Positions 1 through 7,394 of a DNA stretch of 37,901 nt are shown in pieces. This DNA is from Bacteroidia bacterium (GTDB taxonomy: Bacteria > Bacteroidota > Bacteroidia > Flavobacteriales_D > Crocinitomicaceae). A model generated the notes under the pieces. That model did not search any database, was not told the origin of the DNA, and worked only from the letters and a program-made list of their open reading frames with translations. The translations under genes and the position numbers were made by a program. Position 1 is the first letter of the stretch, and each line of letters starts with the position of its first letter. The DNA lies in NCBI GenBank assembly GCA_030426825.1, contig JAUHXX010000003.1, positions 1 to 37,901 on the forward strand, given 5' to 3'.

Positions 1-579
1 GTAAGCCTTCAGGAACAAGAGAATGATCATCCTCCTGTTATTGAAAATGCGGAAGTTGCGTTGCAGAAAAAAATATCGGGGAAGGTATCACAGGAGCAGC
101 ATGCAACAAAAACTGAATTCCCAATTGAACAAATATGTCGCCTCATCAAAACTAACTTTGACACCGCTACTAAGGTTCAGCTCATGCATCTATTGGTTGG
201 CATTGCAGCAGCAGATGGTTTGTTAACTAAAAAAGAAGAGCAACTATTAAAAAGTATTGCGGTTGAAATCAGAATTCCTTTTGTAACCTACAAGCAAATC
301 TTAAGCATGTTTCGTTTTCGATACGAAGGCCAACAGCAAAAGAAAAAAAAGAAGACCTACACTTCGCTGCACCGCTTAAAAAATGCTTATTCGGTTCTTG
401 GCTTAACAACTGATGCAACAGAAAAAGAAATAAAAAAGGCTTACAGAAAACTAGCCGTTATTCATCATCCTGATAAAGTTGCGCATCTAGGACCGGAAAT
501 TCAGGCAGCTGCTAACGACAAATTTCTGGTGATTTCGGAGGCCTATGAATTGATCAAGAAGAAAAAAGGCTTTGCATAA
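1..579 (+). CDS. DjlA-like co-chaperone, TerB + DnaJ domain (5' truncated)
   Basis: The reading frame is open from the first base, so the N-terminus lies outside the window; 192 residues are visible. The first part has a charged linker, then a TerB-like helical segment (around nt 150-310) with the motif GIAAADGLLTKKEEQLL. The C-terminal ~65 residues are a J domain with its HPD tripeptide at nt 466-474, preceded by the basic helix KEIKKAYRKLA. TerB followed by a C-terminal J domain is the order in DjlA, an inner-membrane-anchored DnaK co-chaperone whose membrane segment would be in the missing part. J domains stimulate the ATPase of Hsp70/DnaK. The stop codon TAA abuts the stop of the convergent gene with no spacer. 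Family call is firm; the exact orthology to E. coli DjlA is not. Confidence 0.8.
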   Translation, partial: VSLQEQENDHPPVIENAEVALQKKISGKVSQEQHATKTEFPIEQICRLIKTNFDTATKVQLMHLLVGIAAADGLLTKKEEQLLKSIAVEIRIPFVTYKQILSMFRFRYEGQQQKKKKKTYTSLHRLKNAYSVLGLTTDATEKEIKKAYRKLAVIHHPDKVAHLGPEIQAAANDKFLVISEAYELIKKKKGFA

Positions 580-1593
580 TTACCAAGCTTTTCTAACAAG
601 ATCCTTGGTGATTTTTGCAATTATTTCCTCCTGATTTGGGTGCTTCGTTTGCAAAAGAAAAGCATGTATTGTCGTAATAATTGAATTTCCTTCTTGAGGG
701 ATAAATGCCCAACCTTTTACAGATTTTTCTGTCCTTAAAATATTAGATTTCAAAATAATAGCATGTGAGAATAAACGGCCTTGAAAACCATATTTTCTGC
801 CCAACTCAAAAACAACATTCGAATCAAATTTTACTGTTTCAGAAATTAGAGGAAAGTCAATTATTAGCTCATCAACATCTCGCTGGTCAGTTTCTTTTAA
901 TTGAATATTGAAACGCACGGCATGCATTAACTGACTCGGCGTGGTAATGTCTGAAGACGTGAGCTGGCACTTAACATCTATCGTTTTAAACATATCAATG
1001 ACATCTATTGAATGATGTGTCCCGGCGGTTGAATCAAGATGCCTTGCTACTACATTTGCCGAAACTAATCTTTGATGATTACCTAAATCTTCAGAACGTC
1101 TTACTACTACCATATCGGCATGGTCAAGATTCTCCAGCTGCTTTCCACTAAACAAGCGCAGAATTGCAGCCGATCCGTGCGTATTACATGAAACTACGTG
1201 AACATATTTTTGTCCTAGTACAACTTCATTGTTCAAGCCAGACATGTACGATTTTCCGAATCCTTTCTCACTTCCTTGAGCACAAGCCCCAATTAAATTG
1301 GGCAATTGATCGTAACGATCTTTATTCACCATCCCTACTCCATTAGCGGTCGCTTCAAAAATATAGTTGATTTGTGGCAGAATTGTTCCTAACTGAGGAA
1401 AGTCATTGGATTTTGATGTTGTACAAATTTTTACGCCTTTTTGAATTAAGAGATTCAAATCTTCTAGCACCCAAGGCGTTAATGTTCTTTTACAGGCGTA
1501 AATTTCATCAATTTCAAGTAAGTCTTGATATTCTATCAAAAGGTTAATCAAGGTACTTCCAATATTTCCAATTCCGTTTACAAGTACTTTCAT
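580..1593 (-). CDS. Type II (archaeal-type) glyceraldehyde-3-phosphate dehydrogenase-like oxidoreductase
   Basis: The 337-residue protein opens with a Rossmann loop, VNGIGNIGS (residues 5-13). The motif VVSCNTHGS places a catalytic-type cysteine at residue 136, where archaeal type II GAPDH has its VVSCNTT motif. Further family hallmarks are ATANGVG (81-87), VVVRRSED (162-169), THHSIDV (192-198) and TTPSQLMH (217-224). These resemble archaeal GAPDH-II, not the usual bacterial GapA with its SCTTN motif. Type II GAPDH oxidises glyceraldehyde-3-phosphate with NAD(P) and phosphate. Its ATG overlaps the stop of the upstream sugar transferase gene (ATGA, 1590-1593), so the two are probably translationally coupled. 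That context makes a role on a sugar- or aldehyde-phosphate intermediate of a glycan pathway possible, but substrate is not readable from sequence. Fold and family are confident; the reaction is inference. Confidence 0.75.
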   Translation of the reverse strand: MKVLVNGIGNIGSTLINLLIEYQDLLEIDEIYACKRTLTPWVLEDLNLLIQKGVKICTTSKSNDFPQLGTILPQINYIFEATANGVGMVNKDRYDQLPNLIGACAQGSEKGFGKSYMSGLNNEVVLGQKYVHVVSCNTHGSAAILRLFSGKQLENLDHADMVVVRRSEDLGNHQRLVSANVVARHLDSTAGTHHSIDVIDMFKTIDVKCQLTSSDITTPSQLMHAVRFNIQLKETDQRDVDELIIDFPLISETVKFDSNVVFELGRKYGFQGRLFSHAIILKSNILRTEKSVKGWAFIPQEGNSIITTIHAFLLQTKHPNQEEIIAKITKDLVRKAW

Positions 1594-2126
1594 GACTTAT
1601 GTATCCAATTGATTATTCTTTTTTTTCCTAAAAACGGAATTAATGAAGCCATTAATATGATTTTCATATCCAACAAAAAGTCTCCATTTCGAATATAGGA
1701 TAAATCTAAAAACCAACTCATTTTTCTACTGCAAACTGGTGACAACTGAGCAAGCCCAACTAATCCCGGTTTTACTTTCCAACGTTGCTTGTAATACTCT
1801 GAAGTCCATTCAAGACGCACAATATCTGCCTGAGTTAAAGGTCTAGGCCCAACAAAGCTCATCTGCATGCTTAGTATATTCAACAATTGCGGTAATTCAT
1901 CTATACCTGTTCTTCTCATAATTGCACCGATTTTAGTTATTTCCCCATTACGCATAGACCTGAATTTGATGATTTTAAATTCCGTTTTTTCGAGACCCAA
2001 TCTATTTTGAGTGAAGAAAGGAGATCCAAAATCAGATAAAAAGATAAATAACGTAACTAGGATAAGTAACGGTAAAAGCAAGATCAGTAATAAGCTCGCG
2101 AAAAATATGTCGAAAAGAGTTTTCAG
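1590..2126 (-). CDS. PglC/WcaJ-type undecaprenyl-phosphate sugar-1-phosphate transferase, start uncertain
   Basis: Small monotopic phosphoglycosyl transferase. These enzymes move a sugar-1-phosphate from a UDP-sugar to undecaprenyl phosphate and so start surface-glycan or glycolipid assembly on the inner membrane. Visible motifs: IKFRSMR, RRTGIDELPQLLNIL with the catalytic Asp-Glu pair, SFVGPRPL, and KPGLVGLAQL. The hydrophobic N-terminal helix and the preceding LFDIFFASLLL, typical of the family start, are encoded upstream of the first common start (TTG at 2081). The frame stays open to a stop at 2154-2156 and contains no ATG, GTG or TTG there; CTG at 2126 or an ATT/ATA-type codon would give the expected N-terminus, and I give 2126. 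Starting at 2081 leaves 163 residues and cuts the membrane helix. Overlaps the GAPDH-like gene by 4 nt. Confidence 0.75.
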   Translation of the reverse strand: MKTLFDIFFASLLLILLLPLLILVTLFIFLSDFGSPFFTQNRLGLEKTEFKIIKFRSMRNGEITKIGAIMRRTGIDELPQLLNILSMQMSFVGPRPLTQADIVRLEWTSEYYKQRWKVKPGLVGLAQLSPVCSRKMSWFLDLSYIRNGDFLLDMKIILMASLIPFLGKKRIINWIHKS

Positions 2127-2213
2127 TAATTTAAATGTAGATAGAACTATTCGTTAAATACAAGTTTTATGATTTGGAACAAAAATCCCTTTTTATTTGC
2201 AGCTTTCTGACTA

Positions 2214-2729
2214 TTATTTAAGCTTTTTACCAAAAGATCGACTCATATTCTCTTTAATTTCTTCAGTATATCCTACTACTACGTTGGGAAATTGCTCCTT
2301 GAGGTATTTCAATACTTCCTGCACTCTTTTGCCCTTTATGCTCAAAACATGATGATCTCCGTCTTTGGTATAAGACCATATTTGATGATCAGATCCACCC
2401 CCTTGAACTGATATCACGTTTTCGTAAATCCATACCAAAAAACCTTGATCACCAGATTCAATAGCATTGATAATAGGATGTTTGCCCGTTCGCATATTAA
2501 TAGCTTCTTTGATATGTTTGATGGTTATTACTCCACCAAAGAAAAGGCATAGACCAGCTAAGGTCCAAATGACAATCATGCCGCCTAAAGGAATATCATC
2601 CATTTCTGAATCTGCTCCTGATAAAATTAACCAAGCGATAAACACACCAAAACCTGTAATACAAGTTCCTATGATGATGTTTTTGGTAAAAGATTTACTA
2701 ATCGCTTTTCTGAATCCATTGATATCCAT
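2214..2729 (-). CDS. Hypothetical two-TM membrane protein
   Basis: I do not recognise this 171-residue protein. It has a basic N-terminus (MDINGFRKAISKSFTKN), two hydrophobic segments at about residues 18-38 and 48-68 joined by a short acidic loop (SEMDDIP), then a soluble ~100-residue C-terminal domain of mixed alpha/beta character ending in a lysine-rich tail. Topology prediction by eye puts both termini in the cytoplasm. ATG start at 2729. It lies about 90 nt upstream of the sugar transferase on the same strand, so co-transcription is possible, and is divergent from the small membrane protein at 2864. No motif suggests a function. Confidence 0.65.
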   Translation of the reverse strand: MDINGFRKAISKSFTKNIIIGTCITGFGVFIAWLILSGADSEMDDIPLGGMIVIWTLAGLCLFFGGVITIKHIKEAINMRTGKHPIINAIESGDQGFLVWIYENVISVQGGGSDHQIWSYTKDGDHHVLSIKGKRVQEVLKYLKEQFPNVVVGYTEEIKENMSRSFGKKLK

Positions 2730-2841
2730 TGCCTTGAGTTTACCACAAGTTAAATAAATTCACTTAAAACTCAATTTGCATTTTTCGCAAAATTTTTTTT
2801 CAACTAGTGAAATTCAATTCAAAAATTAGTGTATATCACCA

Positions 2842-2849
2842 TAAATTTG
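2842..2849 (+). promoter_or_regulatory. Candidate promoter -7 element (TAAATTTG)
   Basis: TAAATTTG matches the Bacteroidota -7 consensus TAnnTTTG exactly and sits 14 nt before the ATG at 2864. No TTG is present at the usual -33 distance, so the call rests on one box only. It favours 2864 over the upstream GTG at 2807 as the start of the small ORF. Confidence 0.3.
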
Positions 2850-2863
2850 ATAAAAAAAGAAAT

Positions 2864-3016
2864 ATGGAAACTTCAACAATTAAACAAAACAAAAGAGTGG
2901 ATACGCAATTCAAACAAACAGTAAAAGAGCTGAACAAAGCTGAAATAGCCGCTTGGGGCCTTTTCATAGGTGTTGGAATTCTTTATATCATATTGAGTTT
3001 AGTAGTAGCGATATAA
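2864..3016 (+). CDS. Small single-TM membrane protein (50 aa)
   Basis: Fifty codons starting at ATG 2864: a polar, lysine-rich N-terminal half (about 28 residues, METSTIKQNKRVDTQF at the start) and one C-terminal transmembrane helix (AAWGLFIGVGILYIILSLVV) that runs almost to the end. The frame is open upstream to a GTG at 2807, but that extension is low-complexity and a good -7 promoter box lies inside it, so the shorter form is preferred. The stop codon is immediately followed by the stop of the convergent outer-membrane protein gene. Function unknown; small size makes the call moderately secure. Confidence 0.5.
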   Translation: METSTIKQNKRVDTQFKQTVKELNKAEIAAWGLFIGVGILYIILSLVVAI

Positions 3017-3757
3017 CTAGAACCACCCTATGCTAATTCCAACTCCGAATAGTTGGAGTTTGCTGCTCATATCATTATTAAAAAGCATGGCCATGTCATA
3101 ATAGCCATATAACATGATATTATCTACACCTATTCTCAGTGTTGGGCCATAATGCAGACGATTGACATCTGGAAAATTAAATTCTTTGTATTCTGCACCT
3201 TCAATTCGCCACTTCGAAAAATACTCGAACATATATCCTGCTTTAAAGCCAGGGTAAAATTTGAATTTCCCCCTTTCACGTGCAGAACGCAATCTTAATT
3301 CAAACGGAATCTCAACGAAGTTAAATACAGTTCTATTGATCCATCTTTTAGGCGGATCGTAAAGCGATAATTGGGTGTAATACGATTCACCATCAGGCGT
3401 TTGAATGAAATTCATTTCGCCGTTTGATCTCACATTAAAGTGGCTATACCCTAGTCCAATGCCTATTCCAACACGACCTTTCTTATCGAACGGGACATCA
3501 AACATTAAGCTTAATGCATGACCGATTGCGTAAAACTTAGTGTCAACCCCATTTTTATCACCAATCCACGAATTCCAGAAAAAATCAGAATTAAAACGAT
3601 CAAATTTTGCAGGGCGATCTGGTGGAGGTGCCGTTAATCCAGTGTACAGTCGCATTACACCAGGTCGTCTATATTTAAAAGACTCTTCGGGAGCCTCTTT
3701 TTGACCAAAAGATACTACCGCGAACACTGTAAATAATATGACCGTAAGTTGTTTCAA
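3017..3757 (-). CDS. Outer-membrane beta-barrel protein, uncharacterised
   Basis: 246 residues with a signal peptide (MKQLTVILFTVFAVVSFGQ) followed by a mature part of alternating polar/aromatic strands: GRVGIGIGLGYSHF, FKFYPGFKAGYMFEYFS, LHYGPTLRIGVDNIMLYGYY, and a C-terminal strand LQLFGVGISIGWF ending in Phe, the classical barrel-assembly signal. It resembles the small Bacteroidota PorT-like/OMP_b-brl group in style only. The start is TTG at 3757; there is an in-frame stop at 3764-3766 and no ATG in between. Only one base separates it from the galE stop (TAG-A-TTG), so translation is probably coupled to galE. Confidence 0.65.
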   Translation of the reverse strand: MKQLTVILFTVFAVVSFGQKEAPEESFKYRRPGVMRLYTGLTAPPPDRPAKFDRFNSDFFWNSWIGDKNGVDTKFYAIGHALSLMFDVPFDKKGRVGIGIGLGYSHFNVRSNGEMNFIQTPDGESYYTQLSLYDPPKRWINRTVFNFVEIPFELRLRSARERGKFKFYPGFKAGYMFEYFSKWRIEGAEYKEFNFPDVNRLHYGPTLRIGVDNIMLYGYYDMAMLFNNDMSSKLQLFGVGISIGWF

Positions 3758-3758
3758 T

Positions 3759-4778
3759 CTACTTTATATTTTGTTCCCATTTCCAAGAATGCAACAAGGC
3801 ATCCTTTACTGAATAGTTGCATTGCCAATTTAAAACTTCCTTCGCTTTTGATGGATCTGCCCAAATTTGTACAACATCCCCTTCTCTTCTTGGTCCAATC
3901 TTATAATTAAGTTTTAAATCGTTCACTTCTTCAAAAGTATTGATTATTTCTAAAACAGTAGAACCCTTTCCTGTACCTAGATTAAAGGCCTCACAAACTT
4001 TGTTTTCCTGTTGTAATAACCAAGATATTGCGTTGACATGCGCTTTAGCCAAATCAACTACATGAATATAATCTCTAATACAAGTGCCGTCTGATGTCTC
4101 ATAATCAGAACCATGCACCGTTAACATTTCTCGAATTCCTTTTGCGGTTTGCGTTATATAAGGTACTAAATTATTAGGTACTCCCTGTGGTAATTCACCA
4201 ATTAACGCAGATTCATGAGCCCCAATCGGGTTAAAATACCTCAACAAAGCGACTTTTAAATTAGCGCTGGCGTTCACTGTAAAATTCAATAGTTGCTCAC
4301 CAACAATCTTAGTTGCTCCATAGGGAGATGTCGCATTTTGGATGGGTGTTGACTCAGTTACTATAGGATGTTTTGGCTCACCATAAACGGTACAAGATGA
4401 TGAAAACACAAGATGATTCACCTTGAAAGACTTCATAACCTTCAATAAAACGGCCAAAGAGTTCACATTATTCTGATAATACATTACTGGCTCATTCATA
4501 GACTCTCCCACTGCCTTATAGGCGGCAAAATGAATAACGCCAAAAATATCCGAATGCTCATTAAAAACGGCTTTCATTGAGTTTTCATCTGAACAATCAA
4601 TTTGATAAACCTTCGGGGACTCACCCGTAATTTGGGCTAAACGATCAATGATCCACGATTGTGAATTCCGGAAATCGTCAACTATTATTGGTTCATATCC
4701 AGCATTGAAAAGTTCAACCACAGTATGAGAACCAATATATCCTGCACCACCTGTAACAAGTATTTTGCGTTTAGCCAT
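3759..4778 (-). CDS. galE: UDP-glucose 4-epimerase
   Basis: 339 residues, the usual GalE length. Short-chain dehydrogenase fold with the NAD-binding motif TGGAGYIG (residues 9-16), VDDFRNS, HFAAYKAVGES with the GalE-type stretch, the catalytic Ser region FSSSCTVYG (125-133) and the Tyr-x3-Lys pair SPYGATK (Tyr153, Lys157). C-terminal motifs EAFNLGTGKG and GPRREGDV are typical of GalE. It interconverts UDP-glucose and UDP-galactose (possibly the N-acetyl forms), giving galactose donors for surface glycans. The gene is in a tight minus-strand run: 14 nt after the YceI-like gene and 1 nt before the outer-membrane protein gene. Confidence 0.93.
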   Translation of the reverse strand: MAKRKILVTGGAGYIGSHTVVELFNAGYEPIIVDDFRNSQSWIIDRLAQITGESPKVYQIDCSDENSMKAVFNEHSDIFGVIHFAAYKAVGESMNEPVMYYQNNVNSLAVLLKVMKSFKVNHLVFSSSCTVYGEPKHPIVTESTPIQNATSPYGATKIVGEQLLNFTVNASANLKVALLRYFNPIGAHESALIGELPQGVPNNLVPYITQTAKGIREMLTVHGSDYETSDGTCIRDYIHVVDLAKAHVNAISWLLQQENKVCEAFNLGTGKGSTVLEIINTFEEVNDLKLNYKIGPRREGDVVQIWADPSKAKEVLNWQCNYSVKDALLHSWKWEQNIK

Positions 4779-4792
4779 TTGAGATAAAAACC

Positions 4793-5428
4793 TTACTTAC
4801 AATCTTTTATTAGCTTGGTTTGTACTGCAATATTTACATCAGACCAGAACTTATTCACTCCGTCCTCACCAGTGTGTTTAGCCTCACAAACTTTTCCTAT
4901 TTCATCAATAGAAGGTTGTCCACCAAAATCTAAGATGTCAATTGTCGTTTTCATTGTGATGGTTTCTTCATCTACAGTGACATCTCCTGAATACTCAACG
5001 GTGATGCCATTCATTGTAATTTTTAACTGAGCAGTTGTTTCGTTGATAGAAACCACTTCTCCGGTAATTGCTTCAGTTGAATCCATTGTTCCAAAAAACG
5101 AGTCTCTAATTTTAGGATCTCTAACAGGATCTTGAGAATTTACTGATGCAACAGGAATATCAAATGTAGCTCCGTTTAAAACGCCAAACATATCTTCACT
5201 TTCGTTAGCCTGAACGTTGATTTCGTCAAAAGACCCATCAACTCCAACCTTTTCGGTCAACTTAAATGCTGTCCAAGTTAAAATAGTTGCAGATTCATCA
5301 TAAGAATAAGTACAAACTTCCTGAACTGGTTCTTCAGTTTCTTCTGAAACCTCTTCAGTTTCTTCATTTCCTCCACAAGCCATCATTAAAGGTAATAGGC
5401 CTAACAACATTAATTTTCTGTGCTTCAT
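4793..5428 (-). CDS. YceI-like lipoprotein
   Basis: 211 residues. A lipoprotein signal (LLPLMMAC, lipidated Cys at residue 18) is followed by an acidic Glu/Thr linker and then a YceI-like domain: TILTWTAFKLTEKVGVDGSFDEI matches the start of the lipocalin-like YceI fold, and SVNSQDPVRDPKIRDSFF matches its conserved internal segment. YceI proteins bind polyisoprenoid or other amphiphilic molecules in the periplasm; no ligand can be named here. The protein would be anchored in the envelope. It follows the YihY-like gene by 49 nt and precedes galE by 14 nt. The stretches of 20 residues quoted are the main basis for the family call. Confidence 0.7.
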   Translation of the reverse strand: MKHRKLMLLGLLPLMMACGGNEETEEVSEETEEPVQEVCTYSYDESATILTWTAFKLTEKVGVDGSFDEINVQANESEDMFGVLNGATFDIPVASVNSQDPVRDPKIRDSFFGTMDSTEAITGEVVSINETTAQLKITMNGITVEYSGDVTVDEETITMKTTIDILDFGGQPSIDEIGKVCEAKHTGEDGVNKFWSDVNIAVQTKLIKDCK

Positions 5429-5477
5429 TTTTACTGGTTTTAGTTGGTTAAATTTACGTATTATTATAACAATAGAA

Positions 5478-6464
5478 TTAATCTATTGTTTTCTCGTATC
5501 TGTCATCAAGTTGCTCTAAACGCCTCAGGGACTTTTCTTGAATAGCGCCATCAATGCTCGCATTTAATTCGAAGCCAATTAAAAGCGCATAAGAGATCAG
5601 ATAAATCCACAATAGCAAAATTAATATTGTACCTAAAGAACCGTATAACTCGTTGTAACTTGAGAAATATGCCACATATAATTCGTAGAAAACCGATATT
5701 ACCAATATGAGCACCGTTGCCAATGAAGCACCTGGCGAAAAGAATTTAAAATTATCTCGTTTTCTTGGCCCCATATAATAAAGAATCGCAACGCCGAAAT
5801 AAAGCAGAACGCCTAAAAACAGTACATCAATTCCAACATAAATTTGATCAAAATAGTCCTTGATAAATACGCTTGTTTCTGACCATTTTACAAGACCAAT
5901 TCTCACTAAAATAATAGAATAAAAGGTAACGATAATTCCAATAACGAAGACAAAGACGAAGCCCAAAGAAACCAACCTGATTGACCACCATTTTCTTTTC
6001 TTAAAGTTGAGTTTAGAACTATTAAAGGCCCTGATCAAAACGTTGAACCCGTTGGAAGTAAAATACAGAGCCAAAATAAATCCTACTGAAATCCATGAAC
6101 TGACACTAGAATGCTCATAGGCATCCATTCCTGACATAAATTTTGCAAATAACTGATCCGGAATAAGTGCAGAAATTATTGGTGCAATATCAGATTCGAG
6201 ATTGAGACCTGGAGTATATGAAGTTAAAACTACGAGCACTAGACCAAAAGGAATCATGGCTAAGAAAAAGTGAAATGCAACGGCAGCTGCCCTTAATCCA
6301 ATTAACCCTTTTCTTACCGAATAGAGAAAAAAGAAGATGATCTCCCAAAGTGACACCCCTTGAAACCCGGGCAACTTTATTTTTCGCGTTACATGAATAA
6401 ATTTTCGAATGTAAACCGCACGAAAGATGCGACCAATTCTTTTGATTTTATTCAGGACTGACAT
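5478..6464 (-). CDS. YihY/BrkB family inner-membrane protein
   Basis: 328 residues with about six transmembrane helices. Family signs are the GLIGLRAAAVAFHFFLAMIP segment near the first helix, YTPGLNLESD, and the helix pair around LGTILILLLWIYLISYALLIG with the closing GFELNA motif. The YihY/BrkB family is widespread; older names such as ribonuclease BN and virulence factor BrkB are historical and its biochemical activity is not settled. It is the first gene of the probable four-gene minus-strand run (YihY-like, YceI-like, galE, outer-membrane protein) and is divergent from the bestrophin-like gene across 60 nt. Confidence 0.85.
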   Translation of the reverse strand: MSVLNKIKRIGRIFRAVYIRKFIHVTRKIKLPGFQGVSLWEIIFFFLYSVRKGLIGLRAAAVAFHFFLAMIPFGLVLVVLTSYTPGLNLESDIAPIISALIPDQLFAKFMSGMDAYEHSSVSSWISVGFILALYFTSNGFNVLIRAFNSSKLNFKKRKWWSIRLVSLGFVFVFVIGIIVTFYSIILVRIGLVKWSETSVFIKDYFDQIYVGIDVLFLGVLLYFGVAILYYMGPRKRDNFKFFSPGASLATVLILVISVFYELYVAYFSSYNELYGSLGTILILLLWIYLISYALLIGFELNASIDGAIQEKSLRRLEQLDDRYEKTID

Positions 6465-6469
6465 ACTGA

Positions 6470-6477
6470 CAAAGATA
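6470..6477 (-). promoter_or_regulatory. Candidate promoter -7 element (TATCTTTG)
   Basis: TATCTTTG on the minus strand matches TAnnTTTG exactly and ends 5 nt before the YihY-like ATG. If used, the transcript would be nearly leaderless. No TTG lies at the expected -33 position, so this is tentative. Confidence 0.25.
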
Positions 6478-6524
6478 GAATTGTTAAAAGCATTTTATTA
6501 AATTAGCACAGCAAAAGATTTAGA

Positions 6525-7394
6525 ATGATTCAATATAATCCGAAAACCTGGTTTAGTCAATTACTTACTTTCTCAAAAGGAGACACATTTATTCTTCTTT
6601 GGAAAGAACTTGTATTAATGTCTCTTTTTACGGGATTTATTGCTTGGATTAAAATTACATATTACCCAGATTTAACAATGGTTGACCATCTAATGGGTGT
6701 TTATTCATTAGTCGGATTTGTTTTGTCACTTTTATTGGTTTTTAGAACAAATACTGCTTACGATCGTTGGTGGGAAGGGCGTAAGAAATGGGGTGAATTG
6801 GTGAACAACACTAGAAACTTTGCGATAAAGATTGCCTCAATGACAACTGACCCAAAGATTGATTCATTTTTTGCCCGGATGATCCCCAACTACGCAATAG
6901 CCATGAAAGAGCACTTGCGCGAAGGAGTGAAATTAGAAGAATTAAATCTGACTGAGGAAGAGGAAAAAGTTCTTGCAACCAAAGGTCATGTTCCAAGTTT
7001 TATTGCAAAATGGATGTATGCCAAATTGGATGAAATGAAACAGAATGATGATTTAACACAGGAAGAGTTTCTTTCAATGGATACAAACCTGAAAACCTTT
7101 TCGGATATCATTGGAGCCTGTGAGCGTATTAAAAACACACCGCTTCCATTTTCTTATAGCAATTTCTTGAAGAAGTTTATTTTCATTTACGTTACAACTA
7201 TGCCTCTTGTATTCGTGAACACTTTTGGGTATTATTCGATATTGATTGTTGTATTCGTATTCTATGCCCTGGTCAGTATGGAAATATTAGCAGAAGAGAT
7301 AGAAGATCCTTTTGGTAAAGACCCTAACGACTTACCAACGGATGAACTCAGCCAAAAAATAAAAGTAAACGTTGAGGAATTATTGATTGATTAA
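6525..7394 (+). CDS. Bestrophin family ion channel (YneE/UPF0187)
   Basis: 289 residues. The family signature FRTNTAYDRWWEGRKKWGEL (residues 73-92) follows the second transmembrane helix, and the pattern of two N-terminal helices, a long cytosolic helical section and a hydrophobic pair at about 213-250 (FIFIYVTTMPLVFVNTFGYY, ILIVVFVFYALVSM) fits bacterial bestrophins. The segment EILAEEIEDPFGKDPNDLP near the C-terminus is another family hallmark. Bestrophins are pentameric channels; animal members conduct chloride and at least one bacterial homologue conducts cations, so selectivity here is unknown. Its stop codon overlaps that of the convergent repeat-protein gene (TTAA serves both strands). 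Confidence 0.88.
   Translation: MIQYNPKTWFSQLLTFSKGDTFILLWKELVLMSLFTGFIAWIKITYYPDLTMVDHLMGVYSLVGFVLSLLLVFRTNTAYDRWWEGRKKWGELVNNTRNFAIKIASMTTDPKIDSFFARMIPNYAIAMKEHLREGVKLEELNLTEEEEKVLATKGHVPSFIAKWMYAKLDEMKQNDDLTQEEFLSMDTNLKTFSDIIGACERIKNTPLPFSYSNFLKKFIFIYVTTMPLVFVNTFGYYSILIVVFVFYALVSMEILAEEIEDPFGKDPNDLPTDELSQKIKVNVEELLID

Noticed and set aside
2807-2863. GTG 2807 as start of the small membrane protein
   Set aside because: The extension is low in complexity and contains an exact -7 promoter box; ATG 2864 is more natural.
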